The position numbers and the translations under genes are program-made. From contig NZ_JAEQND010000001.1 in assembly GCF_016722765.1 (NCBI RefSeq), forward strand, positions 1 through 64,000: a DNA stretch of 64,000 bases, given 5' to 3'. This DNA is from Ramlibacter alkalitolerans (GTDB taxonomy: Bacteria > Pseudomonadota > Gammaproteobacteria > Burkholderiales > Burkholderiaceae_C). Positions 18,379 through 27,095 of this stretch are shown here, one piece after another. Numbering within the stretch: position 1 is the first letter of the stretch; each line of letters starts with the position of its first letter. Under the pieces are notes generated by a model, which did not search any database, had not been told where the DNA came from, and was given only the letters and a program-made list of their open reading frames with translations.

Positions 18379-19733
18379 GCGAACTCCGCGGCGGCGCCGG
18401 GCTGCGCCAGGTCGGTCGCCAGCTGGATCAGGCGCGGGGCGAGCGCGTAGCGCCCCGGCTTGAGGTTGACGACGCAGCGCCACGCGCGCTGCGTCAGCAG
18501 CTGCCAGGCCACGGCCCAGCGCAACGTGTCCGGATCGGGGGGCGCACCGCCGGCATCGACATACGCAGCGATGAGCTCGCGCCACGCCACCTGGTCGCGG
18601 CCGGCCGGCGCATCCTCGAGCAGGGCCCGGTAGATCGCATCGGCGATCCAGGCCCCGAGCTCCAGCACCGCCGGTCCTCGGCAGAGGCCGTCGAGATCGA
18701 TCAGTGCCACGCGCGGTGCACCCGGCCGGTCCTCCACCAGGATGTTGCGGCCGTGGAAGTCGCCATGCAGCGTGCTGGCGTCCTCCCCCAGCGCCGGCCA
18801 GGTCGCCAGCAGGGCCTGGGCGGCGGCGGCCGGGGCGCTGCCAAGCAGCGGCCACAGCACGCGCACGACCTCCTCCAGGCGCTCGCGCAGGCCTTCGGGC
18901 GTGGTCTCCCGCGGCGTGCTCGTGGGAGTGGCGTGCAAGGCGGCCAGCTGGGCGCCGAGGGCGGCCGCGCAAGCGGCCTGCAGCGGCGCCGGCGCATCCA
19001 GCAGCGGCTCGCCCGGAAGGCCTTCCTGCCAGCCCGTTTCGGTCGGCTCGTGCCACAGGAGCGCGCGCGGCGTGCGCAGGCGCCCTTCCCGCCACGCGGG
19101 CGATGCCTGCAGCTGCGCGAGCAGCCCGTGCGCGATCGCCCCATGCTGCTCGCGGCTGGCCTTGCCGTAGACGCGCCGCGCGTGCGCCTCGGCGCCGACC
19201 CGCCAGGACAGATCGACACGCGTGCACAGGCGAAGCTCCGGCACGTACTGCACGACGGCCAGCTCGCACGCGGTCACGTCCGCGGCCTGCGCGCCGAGCG
19301 CCGGCATCAGCGCCGGCAGCACCTGCTCGCGCAGCACCGCCGGATCGCACATGGCGCGGGGTGCGCGCAACTTGCGGTCGTTGGGCCACCACCAGGTGAG
19401 CATGCCCAGCGCCGGCAGCCAGTGCAGCGCCGGTCCGGCCTGCGACGGCCCGAGGGCCGCGGCGCTCGCGCGCACGGTGCGCTGCGCGTCGCCCTCGGCG
19501 CACAGGCGCGCGGCCACGTGCTGCTCGAAAGCCTGGCTGCCGCCGTCGCGCAGCGAAAGAAGGTAGGCGAGCGTGGCGTTGCGGCCGGGGCGGTACTTCA
19601 CGCGCTCCACGCGGCAGGCATCGACGTGCACGCCGTGCGGGCGCAGCACGTCGGCGAAGGCCTCGGCCATCGCCGCCGGATCGAGGGCCACCGCCAGCTG
19701 GGGCAGCACGGCGTCGCGGGGCAGCGGGTTCAT
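18372..19733 (-). CDS. Kinase-fold phosphotransferase (APH family), second copy
   Basis: 453 residues. The same fold as its downstream neighbour is shown by LHGDFHGRNILVED near 320 and ALIDLDGLCRGP near 347. The catalytic Asp, Asn and metal Asp are retained. The N-terminal ~200 residues are divergent and carry YRPGRNATLAYLL, typical of larger APH relatives. The ATG at 19733 overlaps the heparinase-like stop (ATGA). Two different kinases in one polysaccharide unit suggest two phosphorylation steps or a kinase pair. No substrate can be named. Confidence 0.8.
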   Translation of the reverse strand: MNPLPRDAVLPQLAVALDPAAMAEAFADVLRPHGVHVDACRVERVKYRPGRNATLAYLLSLRDGGSQAFEQHVAARLCAEGDAQRTVRASAAALGPSQAGPALHWLPALGMLTWWWPNDRKLRAPRAMCDPAVLREQVLPALMPALGAQAADVTACELAVVQYVPELRLCTRVDLSWRVGAEAHARRVYGKASREQHGAIAHGLLAQLQASPAWREGRLRTPRALLWHEPTETGWQEGLPGEPLLDAPAPLQAACAAALGAQLAALHATPTSTPRETTPEGLRERLEEVVRVLWPLLGSAPAAAAQALLATWPALGEDASTLHGDFHGRNILVEDRPGAPRVALIDLDGLCRGPAVLELGAWIADAIYRALLEDAPAGRDQVAWRELIAAYVDAGGAPPDPDTLRWAVAWQLLTQRAWRCVVNLKPGRYALAPRLIQLATDLAQPGAAAEFAC

Positions 19734-21793
19734 GCGCAAAGTACCTCCACCGGCCCGTTCGGGGTGCGCAGCGTGGCGCCGGCATGCGAGACGGCGCGCA
19801 GCAGGCGGCCCTCCGGATCGCTGCGCCAGTGCAGCCAGCGGCCGCTGAACTGCCAGTCGCCGATCTGCCAGTGCGCCTCGGTCGCACCGTGCGCGTGGAA
19901 CCAGCCGTCCTGGCGTTCGCCGATGACGATCCGCAGCGCCGTGGCCGCCGCGCCGCTGGCGCCGCGCACCGCGAGGTCGGCGACGCGCAGGTCCGGCGCC
20001 GCGTCCCGGCACGGCAGCAGCACCGTGTCGAACGCGGCGCTGCGCGCGTGTGCCGTCGTGACCAGCGCCGGTGCGGGCTGCTTGTGGCCGTAGTCCTTCG
20101 ACACCCAGCCGGCCTGCAGCTCGGCGCGGTGCCCGGGGCGCCGCGCTTGCGCGGCCACCAGCCCCGGGCTGGCCAGCCGCACGCAGCCGTCGTCGGCGCG
20201 CAGGGCAGCGAGGTCGTGGGCCCGGGCTGCCAGCTGGAACTTCAGGGCGTACTGGTGTTCCTCCGTCGCCTCGAGCCAGTCGGCCACGATCCAGTAGCCG
20301 CGGTCGACGAACACGATGCAGCGCTCGTGGACCGCGTCGTAGGCCTGGCTGGCGCAGCGGCCGTGCAGCAGGTCCAGGCGCTCGCCGCTGCAGGCTTCCA
20401 GCAGGCGCGTGTCCGGGGCGGGCCCGGCGATCCGGTGCCGCACCTGGCCCGGGCCGTGGCGCGTGCCATCCTTGATGGGCCTGGGCTCGTAGCGCGTCTG
20501 GTTGCGGCCGTCGACGCAGACCGTGTTGTGCGCCGCGGTGCCGCGGAAGTGCACGCGCCAGTTGCAGGGATCTTCCGGCGTGGTGGCCTCGCTGTAGGTG
20601 TAGCGGCCGGGGTCCACGACCAGCGGCTCGCCGAACGCGGCCAGCTCGAAGGACAGGGCGTCGAAGTGGCCGTGGTTGCCTTCGCCGAGCGGCCCGCAGT
20701 CGAACACGAGGTGCTGGGCGTCGCTGCCGGCCCAGTCGCTGCGCACGACGTGGTAGCCGCTGGCCGGGAAATGCGCGACGCGCGCCTGCGGCGGCGTACC
20801 TTCACGCCCACCGCTGGCGACGAAGCGCATGTCTTCGCGGCCGAACAGCGCGGCGCCCTGCGCCAGCAGCGGCAGGAAGCCGCGCACGTCGCCGTCGGAA
20901 AAGCTCGGCGCGGCGCCGGAGGGCTGGTGCACGTGCAGGCTGAAGACGAGCGCGGCTTCCAGCGCCCGGTCGAGGGCGGCCGGCACCGGGTGGCCGTTGT
21001 CGGCAGCGAGGTGGCGCACCTGCAGCCAGTTGCGCACGGCCAGGTGGTGGTAGTCCGTCGACAGCTCGCAGTGCACGCCATCGGCCATCAGGTCGGCCTG
21101 CACGTTGGCCAGCGTTTCGGCCAGCGCGAGCTCACGCCAGGCCGCCGCCCGCTCGAACTCGGGGAACACCACGCCGGCCAGGAAGATCGCCAGCAGTTCG
21201 AGCGTGCGGTGGTTGCGCTTGGGCGTGAGGTGTGCGCACAGGTGCTCCACCTGCGCGTGCAGCGAGTGCAGCAGCCGGCGAAAGAAGGCGGGATCCAGCG
21301 GCGCCGGGCGCGCCGCATCCAGCACCAGCGCGTGCAGGCTGTAGATCCAGTTCTGCACCCGGCGGCCCGTCACGTCCGCGGCGATGAAGCCGGGCGGCGT
21401 GACGCGCATCCAGCCGTCGACCAGCGTGACCCAGTGGCGCAGCGCTTCGCGGTCGCCACGGTCCTGCCAGGCCAGGCCCAGGCCGACGGCGTAGTAGAAC
21501 TTGTGCAGCAGGATGTGCCACTCGACGTCGGGGCTGGGGTTGGTCAGCCAGTCGATCGGATCGGGGAGCCGGTGCGTCTCGCCGTTGAACTCGAAACGGC
21601 GCGCCATCACGCCGGCCAGCTTCTCCGGCCGGCACTCCTGCGCATCGACCACCGGCGTGAAGCGGATCCCGCGATCACCGCGGAAGTGCGCCAGCAGCGC
21701 CGCGTCGTCGAGCCGGTTCCACGGCGCGCGCAACAGCGCGTCGACCGGCGTGTTGGCGGTAGCCGGGGCGCGCGAAAGGAGGGTCGTGCTCAC
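19730..21793 (-). CDS. Heparinase II/III-like polysaccharide lyase
   Basis: 687 residues. An N-terminal alpha-toroid region (about 60-310) contains WHILLHKFYYAVGLGLAW and HCELSTDYHHL. The C-terminal beta-sandwich has GEGNHGHFDALSFEL near 377 and RGTAAHNTVCVDG, both signatures of the heparinase II/III family. The family cleaves uronic-acid polysaccharides by beta-elimination, and members inside synthesis loci trim or release the polymer. No signal peptide is visible, which is unusual for a lyase acting on an exported glycan. The GTG at 21793 overlaps the preceding stop (GTGA). The call is firm; location and substrate are not. Confidence 0.87.
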   Translation of the reverse strand: MSTTLLSRAPATANTPVDALLRAPWNRLDDAALLAHFRGDRGIRFTPVVDAQECRPEKLAGVMARRFEFNGETHRLPDPIDWLTNPSPDVEWHILLHKFYYAVGLGLAWQDRGDREALRHWVTLVDGWMRVTPPGFIAADVTGRRVQNWIYSLHALVLDAARPAPLDPAFFRRLLHSLHAQVEHLCAHLTPKRNHRTLELLAIFLAGVVFPEFERAAAWRELALAETLANVQADLMADGVHCELSTDYHHLAVRNWLQVRHLAADNGHPVPAALDRALEAALVFSLHVHQPSGAAPSFSDGDVRGFLPLLAQGAALFGREDMRFVASGGREGTPPQARVAHFPASGYHVVRSDWAGSDAQHLVFDCGPLGEGNHGHFDALSFELAAFGEPLVVDPGRYTYSEATTPEDPCNWRVHFRGTAAHNTVCVDGRNQTRYEPRPIKDGTRHGPGQVRHRIAGPAPDTRLLEACSGERLDLLHGRCASQAYDAVHERCIVFVDRGYWIVADWLEATEEHQYALKFQLAARAHDLAALRADDGCVRLASPGLVAAQARRPGHRAELQAGWVSKDYGHKQPAPALVTTAHARSAAFDTVLLPCRDAAPDLRVADLAVRGASGAAATALRIVIGERQDGWFHAHGATEAHWQIGDWQFSGRWLHWRSDPEGRLLRAVSHAGATLRTPNGPVEVLCA

Positions 21794-23145
21794 GCGGCCG
21801 CCTCCCGCGAAGCGGCGGGCGCCGGGGCGCCTGCGGAATGCGGCAGCTGCTGCAGGAACAGGTCGCGCAGGGCAGCGGTGGTCTGGCGCGAATCGAAGCG
21901 CTCGCAGATGCGCTCGCGCGCGGCCGCCGCCAGCCGCGCGTGCAGGCCCGCGTCGGTGAGTACGCGGGCGATGGCGTCGGCCAGCGATTCGGCGCCGCCG
22001 GCCACCAGCAGGCCGTGCACGCCGTCGTCGATCATTTCCGGGATGCCCGAAATCGGCGTCGAGACGACCGGCACGCCCATGGCCATCGCTTCGGCCAGCA
22101 CGTTCGGGAAACCGTCGCGGTCGCCGTCCTCCATCACCCGGCACGGCAGCGCGAACACGGACGCGCCGCGGTAGATCTCGCGCAGGCGGTCCTGGGCCAC
22201 GGGCCCGTGCAGCTGCACCCGGCCGGCCAGGCCCAGGGCCGCGATCTGCGCCCGCAGGGCCGGGCCCGCACTGCCTTCCTCGCCAACGATCACGCAGCGA
22301 AACGGCACGCCCAGGCGCTGCAGCAGCGCGCAGGCGTCGACCAGCCGGTCGAATCCCTTCTTCTCCACCAGGCGGCCGACCGACAGCAGCAGCGGCGCCT
22401 CCCTGCCGGGCGCGCCGGGCTGGGGCGAGAACCATCCGGTGTCGAGGCCGTGGTAGATCGCATGCACTTCGGCGGGACGCGGATGGCGCGCCTTGAGCAC
22501 GCTGGCGTTGGCGCAGGTGCAGGTGGCGACGAAGCGCGCCGCGCCGAGCTTGCGCTCGAGCAGCCGGCCGGGATTGAGTTCGGCCTGGTAGATGTCCTTG
22601 GCATGGGCCGTGAAGCTGAACGGAAGGCCGGACAGGCGGCTGGCGAACCAGGTGATGGTCGCCACGCCGTGGCAGAAGTGGCCATGCAGGTGCGACACGT
22701 CGCCTGCGCGCACGACGGCCTGCGCGATCCAGCCGGCCTGCAGGAACTCCTTGAGGAAGACCTTCTTCAAGGTGAAGCCCGCGCCGTCGCCGCGAGGGCG
22801 ATGCTTCCACGCCAGCGCCAGCGCGCTGCCCAACGTCGCCAGCCAGGCGGCCGGGCGGCGGCGCAGGACGGCGGCGTGGGCACGCCAGAAGGTGGGCACG
22901 TTGTCGACCAGCCAGCGGCGCAGCGTCGTGCCCGAGAGCGAGCTTGCCTCGGGCAGGTAGGTCAGGGGAGCGCGGATCGCGCCGACCACCGGATGCACCA
23001 TGGGTTCGCGCTCGTTCTTCACCGAGTAGAGGCGCAGCTCCAGCCCGAGGCGTTCGAGTTGATGGATCTCGTGGGCGATGAAGGTTTCCGACAGGCGCGG
23101 AAATCCGTTCATCACGTAGGCGACCTTGCCTTGCTGCATCCTCAT
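21790..23145 (-). CDS. GT4 glycosyltransferase, WcaL/AmsK-like (first)
   Basis: 451 residues, a GT-B fold enzyme of family 4. PRLSETFIAHEIHQLE lies at the N-terminus and FTAHAKDIY near 180. The donor site is DRDGFPNVLAEAMAMGVPVV near 345. The N-terminal and HAKDIY motifs recur in the next gene (23142-24389), so the two probably arose by duplication. It would add a hexose or uronate from a nucleotide sugar on the cytoplasmic side. The ATG at 23145 overlaps the upstream stop (ATGA); a second ATG at 23139 is possible. Confidence 0.88.
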   Translation of the reverse strand: MRMQQGKVAYVMNGFPRLSETFIAHEIHQLERLGLELRLYSVKNEREPMVHPVVGAIRAPLTYLPEASSLSGTTLRRWLVDNVPTFWRAHAAVLRRRPAAWLATLGSALALAWKHRPRGDGAGFTLKKVFLKEFLQAGWIAQAVVRAGDVSHLHGHFCHGVATITWFASRLSGLPFSFTAHAKDIYQAELNPGRLLERKLGAARFVATCTCANASVLKARHPRPAEVHAIYHGLDTGWFSPQPGAPGREAPLLLSVGRLVEKKGFDRLVDACALLQRLGVPFRCVIVGEEGSAGPALRAQIAALGLAGRVQLHGPVAQDRLREIYRGASVFALPCRVMEDGDRDGFPNVLAEAMAMGVPVVSTPISGIPEMIDDGVHGLLVAGGAESLADAIARVLTDAGLHARLAAAARERICERFDSRQTTAALRDLFLQQLPHSAGAPAPAASREAAA

Positions 23146-24389
23146 CCCCCCACCAGGGCGCACTGGGCGCCACACACATGCGAAGTCGCCAGCAGGCCCA
23201 CCAGCGTGCCCAGGTTGACGTCGTTGTCGAAGGCTCCGGCGACCGTGGCGCGGGCCCTCTCGCCGAAGGCCGCGGCCTGCTGCGGCTGCCGCAGCAGCTG
23301 CGAGATCGCGTTCGCCAGCGCGGGCGCGGCGTCGGGTTCCACCAGCAGTCCGTTGACGCCGTCCTGCACGAGTTCGGGAATGCCGGAGACGCGCGAGGCC
23401 ACCACCGGCAGCCCCATGGCCATGGCCTCGAGCAGCACGTTGGGAATGCCGTCGCGGTCGCCGTCGGCGGCGATGCGCGACGGCTGCACGAAGACGGCGG
23501 CCCGCGCATAACATTCGAGCACCTGGTCGCGCGGCAGCTTGCCGGCCAGGCGCACGTGGTCGGCCAGGCCGGCGCTGGCGATGTGCCGCGCCAGCGCGTC
23601 GTGCTCCTCGCCGTAGCCGACGATCTCGCAGCGCACCCGCTCGCCGCGTTCGTGCAGCAGGCGGCAGGCGTCGATCAGCGTGTCCAGTCCCTTCTTCGCG
23701 CGCAGGCGGCCCACGGCCACGATCAGCGGTGCCTCCTGCGCCGGTGCGCCGGTGCGCCGCGAGGGATGGAACACTTCGCGGTCGATGCCGTGGTACATGA
23801 GCCGCACGGGCGCCTGCGGTGCGATGGCTGCGAGCGTGGCGCGGTTGGCCTCGGTGCAGGTCACGGTGAAGCGCGCGGCCTGCAGCTTGCGCCGCAGGTC
23901 GAGCGGGCGCGACAGGTAGATGTCCTTGGCATGCGCCGAAATGGAAAACGGGATGCCGGCGATGTGCGCCGCCAGCTGCGCGATGTCGGCCGGAGCGCTG
24001 ATGAAGTGCACGTGCAGGTGCCGCACGCCGTCGTCGCGCAACTGCGCGGCCAGCCAGCCGGCGCGCACGAAATCGCGCCAGCCGGCGCGGCCGCGGCGCA
24101 GGGCCGTCGCGAGTGCGCCCAGGTAGCCGATCGGCCCGGCCGCGGCCAGGCGCGCATGCCGCGCCACCATCTCGCGCGTGGCGACGGCGGCCGCCACCCG
24201 CTGCAGCGGGGAACGCACGCGCGCGACCGCGTCGTGCGCAATGGCATCGGTGGGCGCGTCCAGGGCATACAGGCGCAGCCCCACGCCCTTGCGCTCCAGC
24301 CCCAGGACTTCCTCCAGGATGAAGGTCTCCGACAGCTTGGGCCAGACGCGGACCAGCACGCCCAGCGGCGCGGGAACGAGCGAATTCAT
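23142..24389 (-). CDS. GT4 glycosyltransferase, WcaL/AmsK-like (second)
   Basis: 415 residues, with the same layout as its neighbour: PKLSETFILEEVLGLE at 17-32, SAHAKDIYL near 165 and GDRDGIPNVLLEAMAMGLPVV near 316. The Glu pair of the E-x7-E motif is kept. Located 15 bp after the first gene of the unit and coupled to the following one. Donor sugar unknown. Because both GT4 enzymes are close relatives, they may add alternating residues of a disaccharide repeat; this is inference. Confidence 0.88.
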   Translation of the reverse strand: MNSLVPAPLGVLVRVWPKLSETFILEEVLGLERKGVGLRLYALDAPTDAIAHDAVARVRSPLQRVAAAVATREMVARHARLAAAGPIGYLGALATALRRGRAGWRDFVRAGWLAAQLRDDGVRHLHVHFISAPADIAQLAAHIAGIPFSISAHAKDIYLSRPLDLRRKLQAARFTVTCTEANRATLAAIAPQAPVRLMYHGIDREVFHPSRRTGAPAQEAPLIVAVGRLRAKKGLDTLIDACRLLHERGERVRCEIVGYGEEHDALARHIASAGLADHVRLAGKLPRDQVLECYARAAVFVQPSRIAADGDRDGIPNVLLEAMAMGLPVVASRVSGIPELVQDGVNGLLVEPDAAPALANAISQLLRQPQQAAAFGERARATVAGAFDNDVNLGTLVGLLATSHVCGAQCALVGG

Positions 24390-24404
24390 GCGGCGGTCCG
24401 GGGA

Positions 24405-25673
24405 TCAGGAAGCGAGCGACACCGACGCCGCCCTGGCGGGCGGCGCGACCAGCATCGACGCTTCGAGCTCGGACGCCTCGGCATCGTCCTCGAGGCCGAT
24501 CAGCTCGCGCAGCGAGCGGGCCACGCCCTCGAGTCCCTGCATCGTCGTCAGGCGCGGCAAGGGCTCCGAGCGAGCCAGCGCATCCAGCTGGTGCTGCACC
24601 TCCGCCATCAGCGCCGCGGGCGAAGCAGCCTCCGGCGGCAGCATGCGCAGCAGGCCGTGACGGGCCATGCGTTCGGCGCGAATCAGCTGCTCGTGGCCCG
24701 GCTTGACGCGCGGCACGACCACGCCGCGCCGGCCGCTGGTGAGCAGCTCGCAGACCGTGTTGTAGCCACCCATGGTGACGGCCACGTCGGCCGAGCCGAT
24801 CAGCGACATCATGTCGTCGCAGAAGGTCTGCACGCTGACCTCCGGCAGGCACGCCGCGGCGGAGCCGACGGCCGCCTGCTGGTGCTCCGGCATCTCCGGC
24901 CCGCACACGATGTGCGTGCGCGGCCGCCGGTGCGCAGGCGTGCGCGCCAGCCCCTCCAGGGCGGTGGCGACCAGGTGATAGCCGTCCTCGCCGCCGCCCG
25001 GCGTGACGAGCACCAGCGGCTCGTGGGGCGCCACGTTCAGTGAGGCGCGCACGTGCGCCCGCGGACGGCTCGCGGCTTCGCGGGCGATGTAGCCGCAGTA
25101 GCGCACCTTGGCCGCGGCGAAGGGCGGGAAGGCGTACTCGCGCCGCAGGTCGAAGATCTCGGGGCTGCCGACCACGAGCACCTGGTCGTAGTGCGTGGCC
25201 ACGGCCTCGTAGTAGCCGTTCTTCTGCCACACGCCCTGCGTCGCGGCCGCGCTGTCGAGGATGTCGCGCAGCAGCAGCACGAGGCGCGGGCGGCGCCGCA
25301 TGCGCGAGAAGGACTCCAGCGCACCGGCCAGTTCGTCCTGTACGCCGAAAGGCTTCTTGTCGACCAGCACCAGGTCGGGCGCGAAGTCGACGATCGCACT
25401 CCGGATCAGGTTGGCGCGCAGGCGCACCAGGTCGGGAAGATCGAGCGGCAGCGAACGCGAGCTGTAGTGGCCCGTGGTATCGCGCGCCAGGCACGGCAGC
25501 TTGATGTAGTCGATGCGCGGCGGGATGCGGAACGCATGCAGCATCGGGCTGCCGGTGAGCAACAGCACGGTCACCTCCGGAGAGGTCTGCACCAGGTGCC
25601 GGGCCACTTCGAGCATGCGGCGCACGTTGCCGAGGCCGAAGGTGTCATGCGAGTAGATCAGAACTCTTTTCAA
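24405..25673 (-). CDS. MurG-like glycosyltransferase, first gene of the unit
   Basis: 422 residues. It begins MKRVLIYSHDTFGLGNVRRM, a start shared by predicted GT-B enzymes distantly related to MurG, and has MGGYNTVCELL near 290 in the donor domain. LVTPGGGEDGYHLV marks the loop joining the domains. I chose the TTG at 25673 because it opens exactly at the conserved start; an upstream in-frame extension has no conserved sequence. The ribosome site is weak (GCAGG). The sigma-54-like promoter sits about 45 bp upstream, so this is the first gene transcribed. Confidence 0.83.
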   Translation of the reverse strand: MKRVLIYSHDTFGLGNVRRMLEVARHLVQTSPEVTVLLLTGSPMLHAFRIPPRIDYIKLPCLARDTTGHYSSRSLPLDLPDLVRLRANLIRSAIVDFAPDLVLVDKKPFGVQDELAGALESFSRMRRRPRLVLLLRDILDSAAATQGVWQKNGYYEAVATHYDQVLVVGSPEIFDLRREYAFPPFAAAKVRYCGYIAREAASRPRAHVRASLNVAPHEPLVLVTPGGGEDGYHLVATALEGLARTPAHRRPRTHIVCGPEMPEHQQAAVGSAAACLPEVSVQTFCDDMMSLIGSADVAVTMGGYNTVCELLTSGRRGVVVPRVKPGHEQLIRAERMARHGLLRMLPPEAASPAALMAEVQHQLDALARSEPLPRLTTMQGLEGVARSLRELIGLEDDAEASELEASMLVAPPARAASVSLAS

Positions 25674-25716
25674 GGGTGTGCCTGCTGGGTGGAATGCTTT
25701 CGCGGTCCCAGTACTA

Positions 25717-25732
25717 GGCAACACGCATGCCA
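25717..25732 (-). promoter_or_regulatory. Sigma-54 (-24/-12) promoter candidate
   Basis: On the minus strand the site reads TGGCATG-N4-TTGCC. The consensus is TGGCACG-N4-TTGCW, so the GG and GC dinucleotides are intact with the obligatory 10-base spacing. Transcription would start near 25707, leaving a leader of about 34 bases before the TTG at 25673. Only the C to T at position six and the last base deviate. Sigma-54 promoters need an activator ATPase, and none is encoded in the window. An imperfect inverted pair of TTGCAC-type sequences lies upstream (about 25758-25829) and could be an activator site. Confidence 0.6.
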
Positions 25733-25943
25733 CCGTTTCGGCATTGCGGATCGTTGGTGCGTGTGTGCAAATGCTCATCCGAACGGCGGATGGCAACTGC
25801 TCGTTGCACGTGTACGCAGGCGCTGGGTCTTTTCCCCCTCGTGGGTCTTGGGTCACCCACCGGACCGGCACGAAAGTGCTCCACACCCACACCTTCGTTC
25901 CCGGCCGCAGGCGATGAGCCTCGCAGGCTCGCCGCTCAGGTTG

Positions 25944-26774
25944 CTAGCGGATGTGGCAGGCCAGGCACAGCGCGCTGCCGGCGTTCGATTGCCGCAGGAA
26001 CAGCGGCTGCGCGCTGTGCGGATCGTGGCAGCTGGCGCACTCCACGAAGGGCTCCTCTTCGCCCTGGCCCGCATAGCCTTCCGCAGTGGAGCGCGTGTAG
26101 AGGATCACGTCGGTCTTCTGGCGCGAGCCATTCGGCGCGATTTCCGTGTCGATCCACCAGACCCGCGTCTCGTTGATCATCGCGCTCTGCGGCCGCACGA
26201 AGTCGTTGGTGCCGGCCGTCACGTGCGCCGGGATCGCGGCGAAGATGCCGCGTCCGTACTGCACGCCGATGGGATGGTCGTTGCGCAGGTCCGTCCCGAT
26301 GTTCGTGATCAGGCCCGCACGGAGCTTGCCGCCGCTCTGGTTGGCGCCGCTCCAGGTGCCCGATTCCCAGGTGAGCGTCCCGCTCGGCGCCGGCACGTTG
26401 ACCACCGCGCTCATGGCGGACGTGCCGTCGTGGCAGGACAGGCAGGCCAGCGATACGGAGCCGACCGGCGCGACCTTGCCGACCAGCGCGGTGCCGAGCG
26501 TGTCGTAGGTCTGGTAGCTGGCCGGCGAAGGCATGAGCCGGTTCCACAGGGGGACCGCCGCACTCACGTCCAGGCCCTGCGGCGTGTGGCAGAAGACGCA
26601 GACTTCCTCGGTGCCGGAGAAGGTGTTGACGCCCGTGCCGCTGATGGTCAGGTTGTGCTTGGTCTCCCGGATCTGCGCCCCGGCCGGCCCCGCCAGCAGG
26701 ACCAGCAGGAACAGCGCCTGCAGCAGGAGCGCAAGTCGGCAGGGCACGCTCTGGCCGGGAATCGGGGGATGCAT
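25944..26774 (-). CDS. Exported tetraheme cytochrome c
   Basis: 276 residues. A signal peptide ends near residue 33 (LLAGPAGA-Q). Four CXXCH heme sites are at 59-63 (CVFCH), 111-115 (CLSCH), 246-250 (CASCH) and 270-274 (CLACH). The first two and last two form pairs, as in doubled-CXXCH cytochromes. It would be matured by the Ccm system and carry electrons in the periplasm. No enzyme partner is nearby. It lies 270 bp upstream of the polysaccharide unit on the same strand, but the sigma-54 site separates them. The ATG at 26774 opens the signal peptide; its ribosome site is poor. Confidence 0.85.
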   Translation of the reverse strand: MHPPIPGQSVPCRLALLLQALFLLVLLAGPAGAQIRETKHNLTISGTGVNTFSGTEEVCVFCHTPQGLDVSAAVPLWNRLMPSPASYQTYDTLGTALVGKVAPVGSVSLACLSCHDGTSAMSAVVNVPAPSGTLTWESGTWSGANQSGGKLRAGLITNIGTDLRNDHPIGVQYGRGIFAAIPAHVTAGTNDFVRPQSAMINETRVWWIDTEIAPNGSRQKTDVILYTRSTAEGYAGQGEEEPFVECASCHDPHSAQPLFLRQSNAGSALCLACHIR

Positions 26775-27062
26775 GGGGGGGAGCCTGTGAGAACCTTTGG
26801 AGCATATCGCCTCCAGGATGCAGCAGACACCGAAAGCGCGACCAAAGGTTTGAGGAATGTCGTCTGTCCCGCAAATCGCAGCCCCCTGCGGCGCCGGACG
26901 CGCAAGGATCGCGTCAGCTGGCGGCGCCGGGCATGGCGGGCTCGCAGGTCGCACGGGCGCGATTCGGAATCCGCCGAGTGCCCCAATCAGTGAACTCCTA
27001 TAAAGGCAGGCGCGGGCAGCCGCCATAGTGGACGCCCGTAGCGATCACTCCAGGAGCGCCCC

Positions 27063-27095
27063 ATGCATCGATCCCCGCGCGCGCGCGGCACGTGA
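27063..27095 (+). CDS. Ten-codon leader ORF before an unknown gene
   Basis: ATG at 27063 is preceded by a good ribosome site (AGGAG, 8 bp before) and encodes MHRSPRARGT followed by TGA. The TGA shares bases with the GTG start of the next gene (GTGA), which itself lacks a ribosome site. This arrangement fits translational coupling through a short leader peptide. It could also be the correct start of the downstream gene with a one-base frameshift. Arg/Pro-rich codons may stall ribosomes, but this is speculation. Confidence 0.45.
   Translation: MHRSPRARGT

Noticed and set aside
17122..19733. Antibiotic-resistance aminoglycoside phosphotransferases
   Set aside because: The motifs are those of the wide APH/choline-kinase fold, and the genes are embedded in a glycan unit with coupled neighbours.
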